This document shows, piece after piece, positions 15,499-20,549 of a stretch of DNA of 20,549 nt. The stretch covers positions 1-20,549 of the forward strand of contig DYBS01000016.1 of NCBI GenBank assembly GCA_019418525.1. The letters are read 5' to 3'. The DNA is from Clostridiales bacterium. Lineage in GTDB: Bacteria > Bacillota > Clostridia > Oscillospirales > Oscillospiraceae. Positions within the stretch are counted from its first letter, which is position 1. Every line of letters starts with the position of its first letter. Below the pieces are notes generated by a model. That model did not search any database. It was not told the origin of the DNA and saw only the letters and a program-made list of their open reading frames with translations. Made by a program: the position numbers and the translations under genes.

Positions 15499-15592
15499 GT
15501 CGGTGACCTGTAACACGAAGAATGACAACTCTATTTTACGATCCTTCCCGCCCAGACACAAGTGCAACCCGCTCTGCCGGGCGGATGGATCG

Positions 15593-15616
15593 CTGAGGGG
15601 ACACGCCGCCCCTCAG
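15593..15616 (+). promoter_or_regulatory. Leader hairpin before the EFR1-type gene
   Basis: CTGAGGGG (15593-15600) pairs with CCCCTCAG (15609-15616) around an 8-base loop, ending nine bases before AGGAGG. There is no T run, so it is not a terminator. It may affect mRNA stability or translation. Confidence 0.4.
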
Positions 15617-15640
15617 GAAATGTCTAGGAGGAATGGGAAT

Positions 15641-16402
15641 ATGAAGCTCTACAACATCACCTTCAGCCCCACCGGCGGCACCCAGAAGGCCGCCGACGTG
15701 CTGACCGAGGCCTTGGGCGGCGGAACTGCCGCTGTGGACCTGACTGACTACGCTGCGGACTTTGCCTCTGTGGTCCTGACACCGGAGGACGTAGCTGTCA
15801 TCGCCATCCCGTCCTACGGCGGCCGGGTGCCCGCCCCCGCCGTGCAGCGGCTGAGCTCCATCCGCGGAAACGGCGCCCGGGCCGTACTGCTGTGCGTGTA
15901 CGGCAACCGGGCCTATGAGGACACCTTGGTAGAGCTGGAGGACGCCGCAAAATCCGCCGGGTTCCAGGTCGTGGCCGCAGCGGCTGCCATCGCGGAGCAC
16001 TCCATTGCCCACTGCTATGCCGCCGGGCGGCCGGATGAGGAGGACCAGCGGCAGTTGCGGGACTTTGCCCAAAAAATCCGGGAAAAGCTGGATGCCGGAG
16101 ACATCTCGGAGCCCCGGCTCCCCGGCAACCGTCCTTATAAAACGCCCGGAGGCAAGAGCATGGTACCCAAGGCCACCCGGGCCTGCAATCGCTGCGGGCT
16201 GTGCGCGTCAAAGTGCCCGGTCCAGGCCATTGACCTTCAGGACCCGAAGCGCACCGACAAGCATAAGTGCATCTCCTGTATGCGCTGTGTGTCGGTCTGT
16301 CCCCAGTCGGCCCGAAAGGTGGACGCTGTGATGCTGATCGCGGCGAACACAGCCCTGAAAAAGGTCTGCTCGGAGCGGAAAACCGGGGAGCTGTACCTAT
16401 AA
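15641..16402 (+). CDS. EFR1-type flavodoxin/ferredoxin electron-transfer protein
   Basis: This 253-residue cytoplasmic protein joins a flavodoxin-like domain to a two-cluster ferredoxin domain, the layout of the EFR1 family of anaerobe electron carriers. Residues 1-150 hold the flavodoxin part, with the FMN phosphate loop FSPTGGTQKAA (8-18), strand VAVIAIPSYGGRVP (51-64) and LLCVYGNRAYED (83-94). The C-terminal part carries C182, C185, C188 and C192 (CNRCGLCASKCP) and C210, C213, C216 and C220 (CISCMRCVSVCP), both complete for [4Fe-4S] clusters. ATG 15641 is chosen because AGGAGG lies nine bases upstream; an in-frame ATG at about 15617 would overlap that site. The gene is single, divergent from the Rrf2 regulator, and followed by its own terminator. 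The redox partner is unknown. Confidence 0.94.
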   Translation: MKLYNITFSPTGGTQKAADVLTEALGGGTAAVDLTDYAADFASVVLTPEDVAVIAIPSYGGRVPAPAVQRLSSIRGNGARAVLLCVYGNRAYEDTLVELEDAAKSAGFQVVAAAAAIAEHSIAHCYAAGRPDEEDQRQLRDFAQKIREKLDAGDISEPRLPGNRPYKTPGGKSMVPKATRACNRCGLCASKCPVQAIDLQDPKRTDKHKCISCMRCVSVCPQSARKVDAVMLIAANTALKKVCSERKTGELYL

Positions 16403-16413
16403 ATTTCTATGGA

Positions 16414-16446
16414 GCCGGAGGTCTTATCATGGCCTCCGGCTTTTTC
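16414..16446 (+). terminator. Intrinsic terminator of the EFR1-type gene
   Basis: GCCGGAGG (16414-16421) pairs with CCTCCGGC (16433-16440), followed immediately by TTTTTC. It starts 11 bases after the stop codon, and its T run overlaps the stop of the convergent LysR gene. Confidence 0.85.
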
Positions 16447-17341
16447 ATGCCGTCTCTCCACGGAACAGGGCCAGCTGTTCCTGCAAACGCTCCAGAAACA
16501 GTTCCGCCGCCCTGGAAAAGGTCTGGGAACGCTTCCACACTAAATACATTCCCAGCTCCAGCTTCGGGCTCAGGGGACGGAAGCAGAGGTCGCTGCCGGT
16601 GGTGTTCACCAGCTTGTCCAGGGTGAAGGCGTACCCCATTCCCTCGGCCACCATCAGAGATGCGTTGTAGATGAGATTGTAGGTGGCCACGGTGTGGAGC
16701 TCCGAGGGCTCCCGCCGCAGCCAGCGGTACAGGCCACTCTTGTTGTCCATTTGCCGGGAGAGGATCAGGGGCTTTTCCCACAGATCCTGGGGCAGGATGG
16801 TATCCTTCTGCGCAAGCGGGCTGTCCCTCCGCATCAGGACCCCCCAGGTGTCCTTCATAGGCAGCTCAAGATACCGGTACTTGATCTTATCGATGTCGCC
16901 CAGAAGGACCCCGAAATCCAGCAGCCCCTTGTCCAGGCGCTCGCACACGTCCACGGCATCCCCGCTGACGATGTGGAAGTGAATACCCGAATAGTCCTCC
17001 CGGAGGTGGTGCGCGGTCCGGGCGATTTGCCGCACGCCGTCAGTCTCGCCGGTTCCGATGTAGATGTCCCCGCTGACAGTGTCGTCGGACTGCATGACTT
17101 CCCGCTCCGTCCGGTTCACCAGCTCCAGGATCTCCTCCGCCCGCTTCCGCAGCAGCATGCCGTCCTCAGTGAGGGTGATCTTCCGGTTGCCCCGGATCAT
17201 CAGCTGCTTGCCCAGTTCCTCCTCCAGCTCCTTGAGCTGCCGGGAGAGGGTGGGCTGGGTCAGATGCAGGGACTGGGCCGCCGCCGAGATATTCTGTTCT
17301 CTGGCCACCGCCAGAAAGTATTGCAGCACTCTCAATTCCAT
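16445..17341 (-). CDS. LysR-family transcriptional regulator
   Basis: This 298-residue regulator has the standard N-terminal HTH (residues 1-60: ELRVLQYFLAVAREQNISAA, then LHLTQPTLSRQLKELEEELG). A linker helix follows, then a two-lobed co-inducer-binding domain (about 90-298; first lobe GDIYIGTGETDGV, later GVLLGDID and LMVAEGMGYAFT). The ATG at 17341 is preferred because GGAGG lies eight bases upstream; the GTG at 17350 would overlap that site. It diverges from the five-gene redox operon across a 142-base region with promoters in both directions and a palindrome between them. This is the classic arrangement for a LysR protein that activates the divergent operon in response to its substrate. 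The ligand cannot be read from the sequence. Confidence 0.95.
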   Translation of the reverse strand: MELRVLQYFLAVAREQNISAAAQSLHLTQPTLSRQLKELEEELGKQLMIRGNRKITLTEDGMLLRKRAEEILELVNRTEREVMQSDDTVSGDIYIGTGETDGVRQIARTAHHLREDYSGIHFHIVSGDAVDVCERLDKGLLDFGVLLGDIDKIKYRYLELPMKDTWGVLMRRDSPLAQKDTILPQDLWEKPLILSRQMDNKSGLYRWLRREPSELHTVATYNLIYNASLMVAEGMGYAFTLDKLVNTTGSDLCFRPLSPKLELGMYLVWKRSQTFSRAAELFLERLQEQLALFRGETA

Positions 17342-17364
17342 AGAGCCCACCTCCGGATACCAAC

Positions 17365-17394
17365 ATCATAACACAGCTTAAATATAGATTTCAA
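17365..17394 (-). promoter_or_regulatory. Promoter of the LysR gene
   Basis: On the minus strand TTGAAA (17394-17389), an 18-base spacer and TATGAT (17370-17365) give a good match. The predicted start lies about 17 bases before the ATG, just upstream of GGAGG, so the leader is very short. Confidence 0.65.
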
Positions 17395-17396
17395 GC

Positions 17397-17408
17397 ATAG
17401 TAAACTAT
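17397..17408. promoter_or_regulatory. Candidate LysR binding palindrome ATAGT-AA-ACTAT
   Basis: A perfect 5-bp-arm palindrome sits three bases upstream of the LysR -35 box and 13 bases upstream of the operon -35 box. LysR proteins commonly bind short AT-rich dyads in such divergent regions. Further ATAG/TATAG half-sites lie nearby, for example in AATATAGG. AT-rich context makes a chance match possible. Confidence 0.45.
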
Positions 17409-17421
17409 TCAATATAGGTAT

Positions 17422-17450
17422 TTGTTATCTAAAACCGTGGGTGATACAAT
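17422..17450 (+). promoter_or_regulatory. Promoter of the acetyltransferase-to-CMD operon
   Basis: TTGTTA (17422-17427), a 17-base spacer and TACAAT (17445-17450) predict a start near 17457. The -10 is strong and the -35 moderate, as expected for an activator-dependent promoter. Confidence 0.7.
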
Positions 17451-17483
17451 AAATCCAGAAAATCAAGAAATCAGGAGCATACG

Positions 17484-18065
17484 ATGGATTTACAGGCATT
17501 TTTGGATCATCTCAACAGTGGCAAACCAGTACAAGGCGGCGGCGAGGCCCATCAGTTCATGCACGGCGTCAGCCAGGAGGCTCTGCGCATCACCGCGGAG
17601 ATCAACACCGGCTACCACACACCGGAGGAGCTGAGGTCCCTCTTCTCCCAGCTTATCGGTGAGCCGGTGGACGAGAGCTTCGGGCTTTTTCCGCCCTTCC
17701 ACACCGACTGCGGCAAGAATATCCACATTGGTAAAAACGTCTTTATCAACATGGGGTGCAAATTCCAGGATCAGGGCGGTATTTTCATTGACGATGGCGC
17801 CCTCATTGGCCACAACGTGGTGCTTGCCACCCTCAACCACGCCAAATCCCCCAAAAACCGGGGCACCATGGTCCCCGCCCCCATCCACATCGGCAAAAAC
17901 GTCTGGATCGGCTCCAACGCCACCATCCTGCCCGGTGTGACCATCGGGGACGGGGCCATTGTGGCGGCCGGGGCGGTGGTGAGCCGGGATGTGCCGGAAA
18001 ACACCATTGTGGGCGGCGTGCCCGCCCGGGTCCTGCGGCATCTGAGTGAGGAGGAACTGCAATGA
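17484..18065 (+). CDS. Sugar O-acetyltransferase (maltose/galactoside acetyltransferase-like, left-handed beta-helix)
   Basis: This 193-residue enzyme of the MAT/GAT family transfers an acetyl group from acetyl-CoA to a hydroxyl of a sugar or similar acceptor. The N-terminal helical part (1-60) is followed by hexapeptide-repeat turns: IHIGKNVFINMG (80-91), IFIDDGALIGHNV (100-112), and IHIGKNVWIGSNATILPGV (134-152). The end has the family's VVSRDVPENTIVGGVPAR. The catalytic His is probably H119 in LNHA; typical members have a Thr-His pair near this place, so the local motif is slightly unusual. ATG 17484 has AGGAG upstream. It is the first gene of the LysR-controlled operon, and its stop overlaps the next start by four bases (ATGA), which points to coupled translation. 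The true acceptor is unknown. Confidence 0.93.
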   Translation: MDLQAFLDHLNSGKPVQGGGEAHQFMHGVSQEALRITAEINTGYHTPEELRSLFSQLIGEPVDESFGLFPPFHTDCGKNIHIGKNVFINMGCKFQDQGGIFIDDGALIGHNVVLATLNHAKSPKNRGTMVPAPIHIGKNVWIGSNATILPGVTIGDGAIVAAGAVVSRDVPENTIVGGVPARVLRHLSEEELQ

Positions 18066-18598
18066 GCAAAAAAGTTTTGGTGATCTCCACCAGTCTGCGG
18101 TCGGGCAGCAATTCTGACGTCCTGGCCCGGGAATTTGCCCGGGGCGCCCAGGAGGCCGGCCATGAGGTGGAGGTCCTCTCCCTGCGGGGTAAGGATCTGC
18201 GGTTCTGCAACGGCTGCATGGCCTGTCTGAAGGCCCCCCGCTGCGTCATCCAGGACGACGCCAACGCCATCGTGGAGAAGATGGGCGCGGCGGAAGTAAT
18301 CTGCTTTGCCACCCCGGTGTACTACTACGAGATGTCCGGTCAGATGAAGACCCTGCTGGACCGGGCCAACCCCCTCTTCTCCGCCGACTACGCCTTCCGG
18401 GAGATCTACCTGCTCACCTCCTCCGCCGAGGAGGAGGACAGCGCCTCCGACGGTCCCATCCACGGGCTGGAGGGCTGGATCGCCTGCTTTGAGAAGGCCC
18501 GCCTGGCCGGCGTGGTCCGGGGCGGCGGCGCCAACGATCCCGGCGAGATGCCGGAGGAGAAGCAGAAGGCCGCCTACGAGCTGGGCAAACAGATTTAA
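18062..18598 (+). CDS. Flavodoxin-fold NAD(P)H-dependent FMN oxidoreductase with CX2CX2CX5C motif
   Basis: This 178-residue protein has the NADPH-dependent FMN reductase fold. The FMN phosphate loop is STSLRSGSNSD (9-19), and the isoalloxazine-binding loop is FATPVYYYEMSGQMKTLLDR (82-101). Four cysteines, C49, C52, C55 and C61, form CX2CX2CX5C followed by IQDD. This compact pattern is common in clostridial members of the family, and in the Methanosarcina iron-sulfur flavoprotein a similar one binds a [4Fe-4S] cluster. A cluster here is plausible but not proven. It is translationally coupled to the acetyltransferase and sits 12 bases before the hydrolase gene. Likely role: reduction of a small organic substrate, quinone or flavin in the cytoplasm, as part of the operon's pathway. 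Confidence 0.92.
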   Translation: MSKKVLVISTSLRSGSNSDVLAREFARGAQEAGHEVEVLSLRGKDLRFCNGCMACLKAPRCVIQDDANAIVEKMGAAEVICFATPVYYYEMSGQMKTLLDRANPLFSADYAFREIYLLTSSAEEEDSASDGPIHGLEGWIACFEKARLAGVVRGGGANDPGEMPEEKQKAAYELGKQI

Positions 18599-18610
18599 GG
18601 AGGTCTCCCT

Positions 18611-19585
18611 ATGCAGTCCAAATTCAACGGTTACTCCTTCCCCCTGCGGGACACGGTCACCCGGGAGAAGGTCCACTTCCACAACCGCTACGGCATCGAG
18701 CTGTGCGGCGACCTGTACCTGCCCGCGGGGGCGTCCGGTCCCTTTGCCGCCGTGGCAGTGGCCGGGCCCTTCGGCGCGGTGAAGGAACAGTGTGCCGGGC
18801 TCTACGCCGAGGAGCTGGCCAACCGGGGCTTTGCCGCCCTGGCCTTCGACCCCTCCTTCATCGGGGAGAGCGGCGGCGCGGTGCGCAATGTGGCCTCTCC
18901 TGACATCAACACCGAGGATTTTTGCGCCGCCGTGGACTTCCTCTCCACCCGGGACTTCGTGGACCCGGAGAAAGTGGGCATTCTGGGCATCTGCGGCTGG
19001 GGCGGTATGGCCCTCAACGCCGCCGCCATGGACACCCGCATCAAGGCCACGGTGACCTCCACCATGTACGACATGACCCGGGTGAACGCCAAGGGGTACT
19101 TTGACTCCGCCGACAGCGCCGACGCCCGGTACGAGACCAAGCAGGCCCTCAACGCCCAGCGCACCGCGGACTATCGGAGCGGCACCTACGCTCGGGCGGG
19201 CGGCGTGGTGGACCCCCTCCCGGAGGACGCCCCCTTCTTCGTGAAGGACTATTATGACTACTACAAGACCGAGCGGGGCTACACCGAGCGGTCCCTCAAC
19301 TCCAACGACGGCTGGAACACCACCTCTTCCCTGTCCTTCCTCAACATGCCCATCCTGCGGTACAGCAACGAGATCCGCAGCGCTGTGCTGATGCTCCACG
19401 GGGAGAAGGCCCACTCCTGCTACTTCAGCCGGGACGCCTACGCCGACATGGTGAAGGACAGCCCCTGGGCCGGAAACAAGGAACTGGTCATCATCCCCGG
19501 CGCGGTCCACACCGACCTCTACGACCGGAAGGATATCATCCCCTTCGACAAGATCCAGCAGTTTTTTGAGGCGAATCTGAAGTAA
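18611..19585 (+). CDS. Alpha/beta hydrolase, dienelactone-hydrolase/YcjY-like, probable Cys nucleophile
   Basis: A 324-residue alpha/beta hydrolase. The core strand VAVAGPFGAVKEQ (48-60) supplies the oxyanion region. The nucleophile elbow is GILGICGWGG (123-132), with C128 where most hydrolases have Ser. C128 corresponds to the Cys nucleophile of dienelactone hydrolases and is common in YcjY-like proteins. The likely catalytic His is H300 in PGAVHTDLYD, and HGEKAHS (263-269) is a family signature that may supply the acidic residue. There is no signal peptide, so it is cytoplasmic. AAGGAGG lies just before ATG 18611. The gene is 12 bases after the flavodoxin-fold gene and 23 before the lipoprotein gene. 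Ester or lactone cleavage is the expected reaction; the substrate is unknown. Confidence 0.9.
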   Translation: MQSKFNGYSFPLRDTVTREKVHFHNRYGIELCGDLYLPAGASGPFAAVAVAGPFGAVKEQCAGLYAEELANRGFAALAFDPSFIGESGGAVRNVASPDINTEDFCAAVDFLSTRDFVDPEKVGILGICGWGGMALNAAAMDTRIKATVTSTMYDMTRVNAKGYFDSADSADARYETKQALNAQRTADYRSGTYARAGGVVDPLPEDAPFFVKDYYDYYKTERGYTERSLNSNDGWNTTSSLSFLNMPILRYSNEIRSAVLMLHGEKAHSCYFSRDAYADMVKDSPWAGNKELVIIPGAVHTDLYDRKDIIPFDKIQQFFEANLK

Positions 19586-19608
19586 AAAAACGGCAGGAGG
19601 CGGGTCTT

Positions 19609-20100
19609 ATGACGAAAATGCTCGGTCTGCTCCTGGCTGTCCTGGGGCTCGCCGCCTGCGGGACGGTTGGGAGCACAGCCTCTCCCGCTCCATCCCCATC
19701 GGCGGCTCCCAGTCAGGAGGTCACCGCTCCCCAGCCCTCGGCTGAGGAGGGATCGGTTTTGAACATCACCGTGGGCGATCAGACGCTGACCGCCACCTTT
19801 GCGGACACCCCCTCGGCGGAGGAGTTCCGCGCGCTGCTGGCCCAGGGTCCGGTGACCGTGACCATGGAGGACTACGGCGGCTTTGAGAAGGTGGGGCCCC
19901 TGGGCACGACCCTGATCCGCAGCGACGAGCGGATCACCACCCAGCCCGGGGACATCATCCTCTATCAGGGCGATCAGATCACCATTTACTATGATACCAA
20001 CACCTGGACCTTCACCCGGCTGGCCCGGATCGACGATCCCAGCGGACTGCGGGAGCTGCTGGGTGACGGGACGGTACAGGTCACCTTTTCTCTCGCATAG
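19609..20100 (+). CDS. Lipoprotein with cyclophilin-like domain
   Basis: This 163-residue exported lipoprotein has a short hydrophobic signal (LGLLLAVLGLAAC) with the lipobox cysteine at C17. A Ser/Pro/Ala-rich linker follows (18-48). A beta-rich domain (about 50-162) resembles the cyclophilin-like fold family: LNITVGDQTLTATFADTPSA, then FRALLAQGPVTVTMEDYGGF, GDIILYQGDQITIYYDTNTW and a closing FTRLARIDDPSGL. The family is not known to be an active prolyl isomerase, and the catalytic Arg of true cyclophilins was not identified. AGGAGG precedes ATG 19609. It lies 23 bases after the hydrolase, and its stop overlaps the ribosome binding site of the next gene. It is the only membrane-anchored product of this otherwise cytoplasmic operon, which suggests a binding role at the cell surface. 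Confidence 0.88.
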   Translation: MTKMLGLLLAVLGLAACGTVGSTASPAPSPSAAPSQEVTAPQPSAEEGSVLNITVGDQTLTATFADTPSAEEFRALLAQGPVTVTMEDYGGFEKVGPLGTTLIRSDERITTQPGDIILYQGDQITIYYDTNTWTFTRLARIDDPSGLRELLGDGTVQVTFSLA

Positions 20101-20112
20101 GAGGTCTTTCAT

Positions 20113-20549
20113 ATGGCAGTCAAGCAAACGGCAGGCCGGGACGGCCTGGGGGATTTCGCCCCCAAATTCGCGGAGTTGAACGACGACGTGCTCTTTGGTG
20201 AGGTGTGGAGCCGGGAGGATAAACTCTCCCTGCGGGACCGCTCCCTTGTGACGGTGGTGGCCCTGATGGCTCAGGGCCTGGTGGACAGCTCCTTCCAGTA
20301 CCACCTCTCCACGGCCAAGCAAAACGGCATCACCCGGGAGGAAATCGCCGAGATCCTGACCCATGCGGCCTTTTACGCCGGCTGGCCCAAGGCCTGGGCG
20401 GCCTTCCGCATGGCGAAAGAGGTCTGGGCGGAGGACGCCGCCGAGGACGGAAAGGCCCGCCACCAGCGTGAGATGGTGTTCCCCATTGGCGCGCCCAATG
20501 ACGGCTTTGCCCAGTATTTCGTGGGCCAGAGCTACCTGCACCCCCTTTC
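20113..20549 (+). CDS. Carboxymuconolactone decarboxylase (CMD) family protein with start of a cupin domain, partial
   Basis: The first 145 residues are present and the gene runs off the right edge. Residues 38-112 form the helical CMD domain (SLRDRSLVTVVALMAQGLVD, then FQYHLSTAKQNGITREEIAE and HAAFYAGWPKAWAAFRMA). There is no CXXC pair as in the peroxidase AhpD, so a lactone/decarboxylase-like or unknown small-molecule role is more likely than thiol peroxidase activity. From about residue 122 the sequence MVFPIGAPNDGFAQYFVGQS matches the start of the cupin half of CMD-cupin fusions. ATG 20113 has AGGAGG that overlaps the upstream TAG stop. Last visible gene of the LysR operon, which may continue. 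Confidence 0.92.
   Translation, partial: MAVKQTAGRDGLGDFAPKFAELNDDVLFGEVWSREDKLSLRDRSLVTVVALMAQGLVDSSFQYHLSTAKQNGITREEIAEILTHAAFYAGWPKAWAAFRMAKEVWAEDAAEDGKARHQREMVFPIGAPNDGFAQYFVGQSYLHPL

Noticed and set aside
15593..15616. Leader hairpin of the EFR1 gene considered as a riboswitch or attenuator
   Set aside because: A single 8-bp stem without a T run, a competing stem or a recognised riboswitch core is not enough to claim either.
17771..19510. A 579-codon open frame on the minus strand under the LysR-controlled operon
   Set aside because: Shadow of three well-recognised genes on the plus strand; composition is Gly/Val/His-rich without motifs. The minus-strand frame at 19519-20541 is rejected for the same reason.

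Overview
The window looks like chromosome from a GC-rich, anaerobic, low-oxygen-adapted Firmicute of the gut Oscillospiraceae type (Flavonifractor, Lawsonibacter or Intestinimonas-like). This is an inference. It rests on strong AGGAGG-type ribosome binding sites, AT-rich promoters between GC-rich genes, an SLH-anchored giant surface protein, an EFR1-type flavodoxin/ferredoxin protein, and an oxygen-sensitive activase/double-cubane reductase pair. No tRNA, rRNA, CRISPR array, insertion sequence or prophage gene was seen, and no gene-free stretch exceeds 300 bases.

Layout. Positions 1-1740 (minus strand) hold a two-gene operon: a double-cubane-cluster reductase of the YjiM type, followed by its ATP-dependent activase, which runs off the left edge. 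A near-consensus promoter sits at 1804-1832. Next, on the plus strand, is a short AbrB-like gene (2012-2212). Its DNA-binding half is intact, but its C-terminal part has been replaced by unrelated sequence. An 18-bp hairpin (2225-2263) separates it from the convergent giant gene. Positions 2292-14729 (minus strand, about 60 percent of the window) are one uninterrupted 4145-residue gene for an exported, S-layer-homology-anchored multidomain protein with its own strong promoter.

From 14977 to 16402 an Rrf2-family regulator (minus) and an EFR1-type flavodoxin-plus-ferredoxin protein (plus) are divergent, and two overlapping inverted repeats lie on the plus-strand promoter between them. From 16445 rightwards a LysR regulator (minus) diverges from a tight five-gene plus-strand operon. 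The operon encodes a sugar O-acetyltransferase, a flavodoxin-fold NAD(P)H/FMN oxidoreductase with a four-cysteine motif, an alpha/beta hydrolase with a probable Cys nucleophile, a lipoprotein with a cyclophilin-like domain, and a carboxymuconolactone decarboxylase with the start of a cupin domain, cut by the right edge.

How the genes may work together. The reductase pair, the EFR1 protein and the LysR operon all fit low-potential electron transfer and small-molecule reduction in an anaerobe, but nothing in the sequence ties them into one pathway. The LysR operon most resembles an inducible set for handling a small reactive or acylated compound. The least explained object is the giant surface protein, whose middle has long stretches I cannot assign to any family.
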